From Endomychus coccineus (taxonomy: Eukaryota > Arthropoda > Insecta > Coleoptera > Endomychidae): DNA of 64,000 nucleotides. The DNA lies in NCBI GenBank assembly GCA_958510875.1, contig OY294067.1, positions 99,740,010 to 99,804,009 of the forward strand, given 5' to 3'. How positions within the stretch are numbered: the first letter of the stretch is position 1; each line of letters starts with the position of its first letter. The notes beneath the pieces are model-generated. The model was not told where the DNA came from and searched no databases. It worked only from the letters and a program-made list of their open reading frames with translations. The position numbers and the translations under genes are program-made. Shown in pieces: positions 11,511-22,339 of this stretch.

Positions 11511-11975
11511 ACATTTTCTTGTTTTTTCAGTATCTGAAACATTATGTGTTTTAGCAACTTTCTCGGTATGTTCTAGCATTTTGCCCACGTTTTGAGATGA
11601 TAAAACTACATAATACTGTAAACACCCGATGCGGAATCGACAATAATACCGTATATATCGGCAATGGCCTGCGAATTCCCCTTATTTTCTTGACACAGGT
11701 CTAACTATTTGACAAAATAATGATTTGCAACCCGTTGTGAGTTGTTATCGTTTTTATTCCCGAAAAAAAATCCGACCAAACGACGGGAATATAACGTTGT
11801 CAAAGAGGGTGACAGATGTCGTTTAGTAACCCAATGGTAGACGAGTGTACTTAGATAAGTCCTCACTCATATCTACGTGCAGATTTCGATAGAGTTTTTT
11901 AATTAGTTTATTTTTATCATACTCTGTTTCTCCTTTAATTCGGTATGTATTCATCTGCTTATTGTTATTTTTCAG

Positions 11976-12112
11976 CGATGGTTGTGAGATTCATAACCAG
12001 AAGATATATTGGTGAATACGATCCCACACTTGAGAAAGTATATACGTTTCATACAGTTATCGACAACGAAATGGTGTATTTCGATATATTGGATACAGCT
12101 GGTCAACCACAT
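11976..12112 (+). CDS. Ras-like small GTPase (RERG/RasL12 type), internal exon with switch I and G3 box
   Basis: This is the first visible exon of a Ras-superfamily GTPase. It opens after a pyrimidine-rich acceptor (ttatttttcag) with CG completing a split codon (phase 1), then reads [17 protein letters not shown], the helix alpha1/switch I region with the effector Thr. It ends DTAGQPH just before a gtgagt donor, phase 0. DTAGQ is the G3 box and keeps the Ras Gln61 equivalent. In RERG and RasL12 the region is VVRFLTKRFI(W/S)EYDP followed by DTA, so the family call rests on a good match. The P-loop GxxxxGKS exon should precede it. I did not find one between 1 and 11900, so it is probably left of the window. 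The 45 full codons join in frame to the exon at 54149. Confidence 0.88.
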
Positions 12113-12242
12113 GTGAGTAGTACCTGGTAGCTATATGACTTAATTCTAATACACTATTACAGTTATCAGTGGTCAATTTATTAAGTGGAATTAATATCTA
12201 TATTATGAAGACGATCGAGTTAATTTACTTGGATTCTACTAA

Positions 12243-13488
12243 TAGTCTAGGAGCCGGAGCGATATTGATGGTCTGAACATTAACCCGATGGCACTATGGT
12301 TTATCGTCAGAGGACGGTTCAATGACCAATTCATCTCGCAGACCGAATTTTCGCTGACTCCTAGATCTCGAGATACAGCCTCCGCAAATTGTTTATTTTT
12401 TGACTGGAGGTTAACCCTTTTCGAGTTGAGGTTACATCACAATCATGCCATTCTTATACACTTCCACTATGTGCCATCATTTTTTATCGTGTTTGCTTAT
12501 CAGACTGACCTGTTAAAATTGGACCGAAAATGGACTGCAAGCTAACCCTCCCAAACCTGGTGGAAAATGTTCATTGGTGTTGGCGATTGTTGTCCCTATG
12601 CCATCAAAAGTTATCGTTCCATTTCCGAGTAATTGGCCATTATTTGGACCAACAATGTTTTTTTTTCTTATTTTGTGGCTAAACCTTGCGGATAACAAGG
12701 TAGCATGATGGCACCATGTTAAATACCTTATTGGAAGTCAGATAAAGAATTATAATCATCGCCATCACTTCTTGCCTATTTCAACCGCCCAAAATCCTCT
12801 AAAACCACCCCCAAATATGAATAATATGGATAATATGACCAATTTCATGATAAATTAGTCAATTATTGAGATTCTGGCTGGGTTTGAAATGGAAACGGGG
12901 CGTTTGCTGTTGTTTTTTGTTTTGTAGGGTGGTCTTAGGGGATTTTGGGGGGTTGCAATAGGCAAGTAGTGATGGCAATAATTTTAGATCTTCACTTGAC
13001 TTATTTAACATGGTGCCATCATGTTACCTTATAATTCGCAAGGTTTAGTCACAAAATGAGGAAAAAAAAACATTTTTGGTCCAAATACTGGCCAATTACT
13101 CTGATATGGACCGATAACTTTTGATGACATAGGGTATGTTAACAATTGCCAATACCAATGAACATTTTCCACTAGGTTTGGGGGGTTAACTTGCAGTTCA
13201 TTTTCGGTCCAATTTTAACTGGTCAGCCTGATAAACGGACACGATAAAAAATGATGGCACATGGTGGAAGTGTATAAGAATGGCATGCTTTTCAAGTAAC
13301 CGCAACTTGAAAAGGGTTAATCTCCAGTCAAAAATTAAACAATTTGCGTAGGCTGTATCTCTAGATCTAGCAGCCGGCGAAAATTCGGTCTGTGAGATGA
13401 ATTGGTCATTGAACCGTCCTCTAACGATAGACCATAGTGCCATCGGGTTAATGTTCAGACCATCAATATCGCTCTGGCTCCTAGACTA
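12243..13488. mobile_element. Foldback element family FB-A, copy 1 (complete)
   Basis: A 1,246-bp element that begins TAGTCTAGGAGCC and ends GGCTCCTAGACTA. The two halves are inverted copies over nearly their whole length (about 550 bp each, roughly 90% identical), with a loop of about 100-150 bp near 12830-12900. It lies 130 bp after the Ras switch I exon. The flanking trinucleotides are TAA on the left and GAA on the right, an imperfect target duplication. Short open frames in it are incidental: they pair with each other on the two arms. Other copies are at 39917-40435 and 40774-41729. Confidence 0.85.
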
Positions 13489-14990
13489 GAATCTGTCCTG
13501 GGATAGAAACTACATGATTTTTACATGAATTGAGAAACATGTTGCAAATATTGATAAGTACAACTCGAATCATAAAATAATATGAACAAAGATGCTGAGA
13601 GTTCACATCTGTTTCTATTTGCTGTATACATTATTCAGAGTCTGTGCATGAACCTTATAGTTTGATAATTACAGTGAGTGAGTCACAAAAGCCCCCTTCC
13701 GTTTTAATGGTACCTGTGCCACCGAATTTACATATTATTATCTTCAGATTACTGCGTGGAATTATTAACGTATGTTACTTTATCTCTAATATGTTTCTTA
13801 GCATATGAACTAATTATGTTTTGTCGGAGAGGTAGTTGTTTGAGAATTACTCACGGTTCCTTTATCAGGACAATTTGTTAGAATTCAACTGAATTAACAA
13901 GTATGTGTATAGTGTAAATATGTCCATAACGAGCATTTGTTATTTATATAAGTTCTTTCGACTCTGAACATCATAATGATGTTTATCGGAAACGAACAAA
14001 AGCTACTTCAACTGCTTTCTCTCAAATATCATGATTATGTAGTGGGAACATACAAATTGTCGTTGCAGATTTTATTGAAGTTTTACAATCCTCTACTTGT
14101 AGAATAATCAACAAGGTGCTTGTTACATAACATAAACTGTTACAAACAAAATTGGGTTGTTCACTTATTATATCTGTAGACCGCATTTGTCACTTTTTCT
14201 AGAAAAAAATTAATAACTCTAAATCTTCATTCCAGGTATAGAGAATGATACACAAATTCGAATCAGAATCATGAGAGGAATCTAAAAATTTTGTGAAATA
14301 CAGGGTATACCATTAAGAATAACGAAGGCGACATCATTTCCGTGCATACCGGCGTTGTCACAATAACGAAAATATTTTGATTAGATTCTCAATATCTCAT
14401 TTACCGTCACTAGACATTTTTGGAATCGTGCTTATTTTGGCTAGCATCCGGAGAAGAACATTTATGATTTGAAATGGTCTGTATAAATCCGTCCATTTAA
14501 ATAAGCTTCTACTTTGCTCTTAGACATTCACCAACACACCAGTGTATTTAGGTTTTGATTTCGTGGATTGCTCCAAGGTAGAGGAATAGTATGGAATGAT
14601 AACCTTTAAGTAACTAGAATTAATCTAATTACAGTTAAAAAAATATACACTTGTAATAAATTTTTATTGAAACTATAGATAATCTAATTACTTGTCTGGG
14701 TCATTTTTTGATAATTTAATTGTACATTTTTTATTTCCACGACATTATAATTATGTGTCTAGAAATGTTATTTTGTGATGAATGTTCAGTTAATATCAAT
14801 TTAGAAGGAGAACCAGTGACATTCCGTTCTACCGAAGTCCTTTGCACTCAATATCACCTAGTAGAGCGGTTCTCATTAATGCGAGTTCACCAATCCCCCA
14901 AAGTGCCATCTATCCAATACCCTCTTCAGACCAGGTGACCGGATAGGTAGTTAAGTATCAAGTTGCTGAATTTCCTCAGAGGCGCATAGC
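13489..14990. other. No recognisable feature
   Basis: AT-rich intronic DNA. Acaggg-type motifs occur at about 14300, but I see no protein match or clear repeat structure. Confidence 0.4.
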
Positions 14991-15605
14991 TCTACGGAGA
15001 GCGATCGAAGTCTTGAGGGATCAGTGTTACGTATATACACAAAATGTGCATCGAACTTTCATGGTCAAATTTGCACTACCTCTAAAGGGATGGCTTGCTT
15101 AGATTCATTTGTGGAGGTAGTAGTTAAACGGTCCATGCCTCGTTTCGAATTCTTGCCAACTGTTTGGCATCGGCTTAACCATCATCTTCCCTTGCAGAGA
15201 CCAGCGTTCCCTAATATGCGGTCCAATCAATGCTTCAAACTGTCTGCAACCGTTCACTTGTTGCCACTCTTTCGAGTGTTGTGTTCTAACCCAGCAGTGA
15301 ACCGTCTTTTCGATGTTACTCTTCGAAGCGCCTATTAAGCGTTCCTTGGCCCATAGTGTTGCAAGCTCATCGGCTATTTCATTTCTTCTTATTTCAGAGT
15401 GACTGGGGACTCAGAATGGGATGAGGCTGCTTCCGTATCTGCTGAGATTGTTTAGAGTGCTGATGCAATCCCACACGAGAACACGAGCTTTGATGATATT
15501 TTCATGCTTTTCAGCGCAGCAAGAGATGTGGTTTTGCGTTCTCTCTTCATGCGCTGTTTGAGCACAGCGCATTATGGCCAGTATTTCCGCTTGCAAGATA
15601 GCTCT
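14990..15605 (-). pseudogene. LINE RNase H domain remnant (I/R1-like)
   Basis: The minus strand reads MQAEILAIMRCAQ (the (F/V)QAE start of the LINE RNase H domain with its catalytic Glu), then VPSHSEIRRNEIADELA (the final His and Asp motif, 'VPGHSGIxGNExAD'), then a degraded C-terminal region through about 15000. Stops interrupt it. It abuts a DNA transposase fragment at 15610. Confidence 0.75.
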
Positions 15606-15639
15606 AATGCTCCCAACGCTTGTCGCGAACCAGGATGGC

Positions 15640-16150
15640 GTGTAAATGTTAGGTCCTTCATTCTTCCCCGAAGGTGAAAATCAAATGGCTTAAGATCGGA
15701 GGATCTTGCCGGTCAATGAACAAAGTTCCGGTTGCCAAGCCAATTGTCCCCAAATTGTTGGTTCAAAAACGTCGTTATAATATGTGCGTTATCATATGGT
15801 GCCCCGTTTTGTTGGAAGTATACATTTTCAATTTGGCAAGCCATCCATAAGTGGTTCAACAAATTTTCGTAATATCAGATATCGCGCTGCTGTAAGGCTA
15901 CCCTCAAAGATATGGGGACAGATAAGCCTTCATCTAAAAATATCGACCCAAATATTAAAACTGTATCGGCCTGGATTTTGTTTCTCTACTGTGAATTCTC
16001 CAAAGTTCAATTGTAAGAACTATATCTATTAAAAATACCAGCGCCGCTAATGCACGCTTCATCAGCTCATATGATGTTCTGGGCACAGATTTAGTTTCCA
16101 CACATTTTCTCAAATACCATTGGCAAAAGTCCTAAATTGTTGGTAATTTT
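15640..16150 (-). pseudogene. Tc1/mariner-superfamily transposase fragment, catalytic core
   Basis: The minus strand reads DEACISGAGIFNRYSSYNW (first-Asp region), a stop, then IENVYFQQNGAPYDNAHI, where the second catalytic Asp has become Asn (QQDGAP is normal in the family), and PARSSDLKPFDFHLRG (third acidic position). Frame breaks and the D-to-N change mean it is inactive. Confidence 0.75.
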
Positions 16151-16159
16151 GTATCCACT

Positions 16160-17885
16160 TGTGAGCTATTTTTTTGAATTCACAAAACACTAGTTTTTGG
16201 AATACCTGTATTTAAGTGCATTTTACGTAAAAAAAGATTGGTTTTGAATTTCCCCCAAAACAGGTATTTCTCCTAATTCTCTTTCTCTATTTCTGGCTTC
16301 ATATATTCTTAGTTTTGGTTTTTTAAACCAACCGTAGGTAAGTAGGTTTTGCTGCAATCTAGAAAACATATCCCGAAAGAGTTGTCTCCTTTCAGGGTGT
16401 CAGTTGAAGTAAAGATTTCTGGCGGCCTGAGCATCTTCATTTGATTCCCAGTAACACTGTAACATGTCAAACTGTTCGTAATTACATAAATATTAAATGA
16501 ACAGGAAAATCTTCTTATAACTCCAAAACTCGGTTCAAACAATCAAACTTCATTTGAATAAAATATGAAAAAATTGTTTGACAGTAGTTGCGAAGGTATT
16601 ATATTTCAAAAAGGCACGCTAGATTTTGTTAATTACCTAATCTTAATACATACAAAATTCACCTATAGTATTTAGTTTAAAAAGAAAAGTAGCGAGTATG
16701 ACACATATTTGGAAGAAAAATTTATTTCATAAACGAATATGCAAAAATATACAGGTTGGTCTATAAGAAAAAATAAAAGCTTATGTAATAGATTCAAAAC
16801 CATTTTTTTATGATACCATTGGATTTCTTTTCAAAAAAGTGCCTAAAGAAAGTTTTTACAGAAACAAAAAATATACATAAATAAATAAGATAAGGAGATG
16901 AGTCAAAAATGCACAAAATTGAAAATCACCCTGCATCTTTTAAGCAGTTCAACATATCGATATGCGAATTTCGGCATTTACTTTTTCATTGAAATCGAGC
17001 TCGTAATATGTAGATTAGTTTTATTCTAGCTCCTCTAGAAATTTGTGTTTCCTATCAAAAGTGTCCAATTCAGAACACTCTGTAAACTTGAAAAAAAATT
17101 GTTATGTTTTGATTCAATTTCCTTTTAAAAAGTTAAAGATTATCACGGTCGAAACGTATGATCGTTTCTGATGAATCTTCGTTTCATGAGAGATAATGAA
17201 ATCTGCAGTGATGTTATATAGTTTGAAAAGAATTGTTCAAAACAAAATATCACCCATATTTCAATAATTCCCATTCCCTCATTTTAAGTTTGAACAACTA
17301 CGCAGCTAATTTAGAAATCAGATTTCCTATGTTCGTTTACTGTCGATCGATAGAGAAAGATGACGTATAACTGAGATTCCGAGAATATTTATACTAAATT
17401 TAATTGCGAATGTTCCGAATTGTTTTGGAAGTGAATCATATTTATGGACAGTTACTTTATAATTTGAAATTGTGAAACTTTATTGCCTAAATCAATTGCT
17501 TTGAAACTAATTTCATTAGCAGACATATACGAATGTTATTTATCAAACGAGCTAATTTTAACCGCATAAAAATGGTATCGTTAATAGTATAGTAAAAAAG
17601 TATTCACCAAGATCTTTTATTTTACGAATCACATTCAGTCCGATCAACGTTTATAATAAAACATTACATCAACAATTAATCGTAATCATTGTGATATTTA
17701 GCACCATAATTCACTTCTTGAAACCTACATTCAAATGAAATAAATAATACTCCAACGTTTATTCTATCAAACTGGTTATTGTGGAAACTCAAATACAATT
17801 GAATAAGTTCAAAACATGTTGAATATACAGGTATACCATTTGAACACTAAACCTAACTGCTATGCTCCATGGTAAGCTTTCGTTA
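16160..17885. other. No recognisable feature
   Basis: AT-rich intronic DNA with no protein motif I recognise. A 77-codon minus-strand frame at 16542-16309 has no family resemblance. Confidence 0.4.
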
Positions 17886-17889
17886 GTCC

Positions 17890-17962
17890 GGATCGATCAA
17901 TAACATTACAAACTAGTACTGGGCAGTTGTTTCTCGTTCTCTCGATCTCATCTGCGGAACAA
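17890..17962 (-). repeat. Short hairpin repeat family, partial copy
   Basis: atcaataacattacaaac followed by gggcagttgtttctcgttct and atctgcggaac matches, in inverted orientation, the fuller copy at 18153-18245. It is truncated at its right end. Confidence 0.5.
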
Positions 17963-18152
17963 AAAAACCACTGTACGATCATTATGTCAAGGATAAAAGT
18001 AACCAGATTAACATAATGCTATAGGGAACCACAATATCTAACGCCAATGCGTCATCTATCATTGTTATCCGGCAGAAGCCTCAAGAAATATTTATTTATT
18101 ATATTATATATTTCTTGATTGTTAAATTGGTTCGTTGTCTATATCTGAATGA

Positions 18153-18245
18153 TAGTTCAGTGACATTACAAACTTTCTCGTTCCGCTGTTGAACTCGAGA
18201 GGGCGACACAGCTGTCCGGAACAATCAATTTGTAATGTTACTGAT
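18153..18245 (+). repeat. Short hairpin (MITE-like) repeat, full copy
   Basis: A 93-bp unit whose ends are inverted repeats: cagtgacattacaaa on the left and tttgtaatgttactg on the right. The middle holds ttccgctgttgaactcgaga and acagctgtccggaac. Other copies are at 17890 and 63225. There is no coding capacity. The short conserved termini suggest a miniature mobile element, but I could not fix a target duplication. Confidence 0.55.
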
Positions 18246-18259
18246 CAATTTAGAGTGGA

Positions 18260-19960
18260 GAAACTTTCCATTTGGTATCTGGCAAAAGCCAACGACACAT
18301 ATTCATTCATTACTCATTCCTATAGTAGGACTGAGAGTAGTGAGCAAGACCTGATCATCAGCTATCTTCTTGACTGTTACACAAACATCGCCTTTCTTTC
18401 AGCTAGATTTAACGAACTTCATCCATGTCAACCCACGAAACACGGACTTCATTCTAATACTTACTTACCGAAACTTGGCTCAAAAGATATATCCCTGATT
18501 CAATACTTGCAATCTCTGGTTACTCTATCTAAAAAGTCTTCAGAACTATCAATAAAAGGGGAGGACGTGTTCGCATATATTTGAAATAGGCAACATTTCA
18601 ACTTTTCAAGATAAAACAGTGCTCTCATAAGGTACGAAGCATAGAAAACTTGTAATTGCACCTATCCAGCCCTCAACTCTTTCAGACCACTGCACCATTC
18701 ACCTCCAATTCCAAATCATCTCAAAGAAACAGGTCAAAAACACATGGAAAATTATCAGCCTGGAAATTTCTTAACCTATCTCCATCAAAACTGAGAATGT
18801 CTGACATAAATGATATGTGAAACCTTTTCAAGTCTACTCTTGAAGCGTTGAGTCTCCCTCATCATACATTATGTTTTCAGAGAACGACAGGAAAATCCCT
18901 CGGATCACCAACAATTTTCTAAAGCTCTCACTATAGGAGAAAACTTTGGTAAAGGTACAAAATTACCGAAAATATTCAGGACTATCTTCCAAACTTAAAG
19001 CTGCTAAACATAGTAATCATGAATTCAAGCTCATCCTAAAATGCTCCGAATCAGAATGCAAACACACAGAAGCAAATTATCCTTCACAGTTTATATGCCA
19101 GCCATACGAGACCTCGCTGGCCACATCTGCGACTCTCAGGCGACATCCACCAATTTTTTTACTCTGCGATAGTTTTTCACTGTTTTTTTTCCGACGAGAC
19201 AACGTACAATTACCACTCCTACACGATTCATGTAATCTAGTGTATCTCGAAGAAATCTTTATCACTGATGACATTGCCATGAAGCAACTTCCAAAATTTC
19301 AAACTACTCCATTTATCAAGCTTACTGCTGAAAGTATCTGTCACATCCATATGTTTATATTTTTAACTGGACCTTCAGTAATGGTTCCCTACCCATCGAC
19401 TGACTGGATGCCAATGTTACATCCATCTTTGACTAAGGTGACAAATATGGTCTGGCCTAGTAGTTTAGTGTACATATGTTCGAAAATCATAGAAAGAATA
19501 ATCTCTGATCAACTTATTGAATTTTCAGAAATCAATAAACATCCTCCCAAACAAATCAGCATGGTTTAATACCTGGGTGCTTCACGGTGACAAATTTGCT
19601 CGAGTGTTTATATTCCTGAATGATATCACTCGTTATAACTGAACCTGTAGATATTATTTACTTCGATTACCCAGACCAGTTGACAGTCTCTCACCACTGA
19701 CTTAGAACTGAGATCGACCACATCGGAATCCGCGGAAAGCTGCTCAACTGCTTCTCTATCTAACAGACACTTCAGAGTCAGAGTCGGCTCCTACTTTTCA
19801 TACGAATTAATCGGCTTCTCGGTATTATTGGAACACATCCTATTCATCGTATTTATCTCCTCGCTCGAATACCACCTCAAATCAAGACAACAAACTTTGG
19901 GGGAATGAAATTAGTAATCACAAACAATTACTAGCTGAAAAAATTGTATCGTTTCACCCT
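18260..19960 (+). pseudogene. LINE endonuclease-RT remnant (Jockey/CR1-like)
   Basis: The translation gives LSDHCTIHLQF, the SDH motif that ends the apurinic-like endonuclease domain of LINEs, at about 18675. Further on, ICSKIIERIISDQLIEF (about 19475) is the motif-0 start of reverse transcriptase ('SKIxErii..rL'). A badly decayed RT core follows (DYxRPVDSLS, then RKAAQLL). Multiple stops and frameshifts interrupt it. The 207-codon frame 18946-19569 spans the linker between the domains. Confidence 0.7.
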
Positions 19961-20809
19961 TCACTACGCGATATGAAATTTTATCCATATTGTGAAATTA
20001 AAGACTACTATGTTGATATCACTTTTACTTGTAACTTCTATTACTCGAGTTTCAGCATTATTACACCATCTTCAGAAGGTACATAATACAATTATAATAC
20101 ATTACACTATAAATATACTTATCGGTAGAGCAGAGTATACAAACTAATCAGGACTAGGATTCGTAGAATAAATACATTACATCAAGAACTAGGGTACTGT
20201 TTTTGTGTTTGTAAATTTCAGAAGATTCTAAATTTCGAAAGATTCCAGCAAGCCTAGAGCATTTATCAGTTGATTTGTGAAAGTTAAACATGTTCTTGAA
20301 AGTCTCAGCATCTTTGATGTTCATTATACCTGATAGAAAATGATCGTCCTGTTTGGTCTAAATAAAAGAAATCGCATTCCTGATAAGATAGCTCATAAAC
20401 CCCAGATTTATCAATTGTCTTTATTTTGTCTTCAGTATTGAATAAGATATGTCCTAATTTGGGAATGGGGCAAATGGAATATTCAAGTCATGATGTTTCG
20501 AAATGTTTTAGATTTCTTCAGTGTTTTTTCCAAAATAAGTAAGACGAACTTCTCTTCTTGGATTTTTGGGTATAAAAAAATTGGTTTTACACCGATTTTA
20601 CACACGTTTCTCATATTTGAATGTTCTTATGCAACATTCAGTTTTTGCCATTTTATAAATATCTACGTAACTTCTGGAATATTAAAAAATGTGTAACATG
20701 CTACTGACTTTCAATTATCGACAAATTAATAATGATTCTTGACCCAGGTATGAATTATATATAAAATTCTCGCGAAATAGGTCACACTAACACATATGCT
20801 TATTATTTT

Positions 20810-20853
20810 CGTCTTTACATACGTTTCGGTAGCGCGACCATCATCAGAAGACG
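20810..20853 (-). ncRNA. Hammerhead ribozyme motif (type I), copy 1
   Basis: Read on the minus strand the parts are: stem I strand CGTCTT, core CTGATGA, a stem-II hairpin TGGTCGCGCTACC, core GAAA, a tiny stem III CGTATG, the TA at the cleavage position, then AAGACG, which is exactly complementary to CGTCTT. All invariant hammerhead core bases are present in the right order. Hammerheads with a minimal stem III are known in Penelope-like elements, and the surrounding element is one. Stem II has a mismatch, so activity may be weak. Confidence 0.75.
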
Positions 20854-20874
20854 TATAGTACCTATACAGCTATA

Positions 20875-20912
20875 CGTCTTCGGGTCGTGGAACCGAAACG
20901 TACGTAAAGACG
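20875..20912 (+). ncRNA. Hammerhead ribozyme motif, core deleted
   Basis: In inverted orientation to copy 1: CGTCTT, then directly a stem-II-like GGGTCGTGGAACC, GAAA, CGTACG, TA, AAGACG. The TGATGA part of the core is missing, so this copy should not cleave. A similar core-less copy lies on the minus strand at about 21085-21108. Confidence 0.6.
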
Positions 20913-21123
20913 AAAATATTAAGCATATGTGTTAGTGTGACCTATTTCCCGAGAATTTTATATATAATTCATACCTGGGTCAAGAATCATTATTAATTTG
21001 TCGATAATTGAAAGTCAGTAGCATGTTACACATTTTTTAATATTCCAGAAGTTACGTAGATATTTATAAAATGGCAAATGGCGGTTCCACGACCAGAAGA
21101 CGTATAGCTGTATAGATACTATA

Positions 21124-21167
21124 CGTCTTCTGATGATGGTCGCGCGACCGAAATGTATGTAAAGACG
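21124..21167 (+). ncRNA. Hammerhead ribozyme motif (type I), copy 3, intact core
   Basis: On the plus strand: CGTCTT, CTGATGA, TGGTCGCGCGACC (a 4-bp stem II GGTC/GACC closed by GCGC), GAAA, TGTATG, TA, AAGACG. Stem I is a perfect 6-bp pair and the core is complete, with a GTA cleavage triplet. This is the best candidate for activity of the four related motifs in the 20.7-21.2 kb palindrome. Confidence 0.75.
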
Positions 21168-22189
21168 AAAATAATAAGCATATGTTTTAGTGTGACCTAT
21201 TTCCCGAAAATTTTATACATGATTATAGACAAAATATGTTTTACTTTAGAAAATGAGAAAACGGCGGCAAATTTCTATTAGGTATGTTTGATATTAATAA
21301 TAATGTTTTTCCACTGAATCTTCATTCCTGGTTTTCATTGTAGTAGAAGTGAAGTTAAAACATTATCAATTGTATCTTTCGTTACAGTTATAGAATTGAC
21401 TAAATTAATAGGTTAACCATTGTTTACTAAAGTTTCTTTTGTCTTATTGATTGATATTGCTCTTAGTTCAGGAGAACTTAGTTCAATAGCTTGATTTATC
21501 AAATTTATAATAACAGTCTACTTGTATTTTTTAGATATATCAGAATTGAAATTCTTATATCTCCCTGACCAAGGTTTGGTGTACCAATTAGTTAGTATTC
21601 TGTCATCATCTGGTGTTCGTACTAATGTTAAATCCAAAAAATTAATTTCATTGTTATTTCCAATTCCATGGCCCAGATTGACAAGAAATTCCTTGAAGTT
21701 GGAATAATATCTCGATTAGATTACAGCATAATATTTTTCAAAAGATATGTTGTTCATTGTATCGCTGCTTTCCCATTTCCGCTATAAATTATACACCATT
21801 GAAATTGGAGCCGACATTTCACATTTATCAACCAACATTTCACAAAGTTTTCAAAAAAAACCATCATTTCCGCTATCGCATATTATAAATTCAATCATAT
21901 CAATAGGCATTTTTTGTACAGAGCTCAAAATATCTATAGTTCCACCGATATTCTCGTTCAATATGAGTTGAATATTTCACGAACATCCTCAAAGCTAAAT
22001 TAATGTAATTTATGGAAAGTATAATATTCTGATATCTAGACACCAATATCGATTTAGAGGCAAGGCAACACAAGTGCTGGAAACGCAGTATTTGAATTAA
22101 TATAATTAAATTAAATTAAAATGTATCGATGGAGGCGCATTAATGATGATCCATCCAAATCATACCACAGATTGAAGTGGAAAACTCAT

Positions 22190-22330
22190 ACAGCTCATAC
22201 TCATACAATTTTTTCCAAATTTATATTAACAATCTCTTGTTCTTCATCATTTCTTATGCTGACGATACAGTTATTTTTTTCAAAAGTATAAGAACTGGAG
22301 CAATATAGAAGGTTCTGAAACGCGAATGAA
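22190..22330 (+). pseudogene. LINE reverse transcriptase scrap (YADD motif)
   Basis: The plus strand reads FFQIYINNLLFFIISYADDTVIFF, in which the IYIN(D/N) and YADD motifs of non-LTR reverse transcriptase are recognisable at the expected spacing. Decay sets in at once on both sides. Confidence 0.55.
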
Positions 22331-22339
22331 GTTTTTCGG

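Larger units (their letters stand above)
20640..21235. repeat. Palindromic repeat cluster carrying the hammerhead motifs
   Basis: From about 20640 to 20860 the sequence is repeated inverted from about 20865 to 21080 (attttataaatatctacgta, cttgacccaggtatgaatta and cacatatgcttat are all mirrored). A third, direct copy of the cgaaaat-aagcatatg-gtgacctattt block follows at 21165-21215. It looks like opposed Penelope terminal repeats. Confidence 0.75.
20180..22010 (-). mobile_element. Penelope-like element, degenerate, with a ribozyme-bearing insertion
   Basis: The minus strand from 22010 downward reads a Penelope-type reverse transcriptase C-terminal half: NEINFLDLTLVRTPDDDRIL then TNWYTKPWSGRYKNFNSD (about 21690-21520), which matches the 'FLDxxixR...T..YrKPT.sgrYLnf.S' block. 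After a linker it reads DKSGVYELSYQEC then FFYLDQTGRSFSIRYNEH (about 20430-20335), the GIY-YIG endonuclease in the form typical of Penelope elements. The order RT then GIY-YIG is correct. Several stops occur. A 500-bp palindromic insert with hammerhead motifs splits the RT-EN linker. PLEs prime at DNA nicks and often sit in rearranged, partly inverted copies, as here. Confidence 0.8.

Noticed and set aside
1..11900. Possible P-loop exon of the Ras-like gene
   Set aside because: I looked for a GxxxxGK(S/T) coding segment followed by a donor in the right phase and did not find one; it is more likely outside the window.
12288..12698. Short open frames inside the FB-A foldback (also at 13198, 40196, 41270 and 41527) that look alike across copies
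   Set aside because: They are similar because the DNA repeats and mirrors itself; the frames follow the arms on either strand, have no domain and differ by indels between copies.
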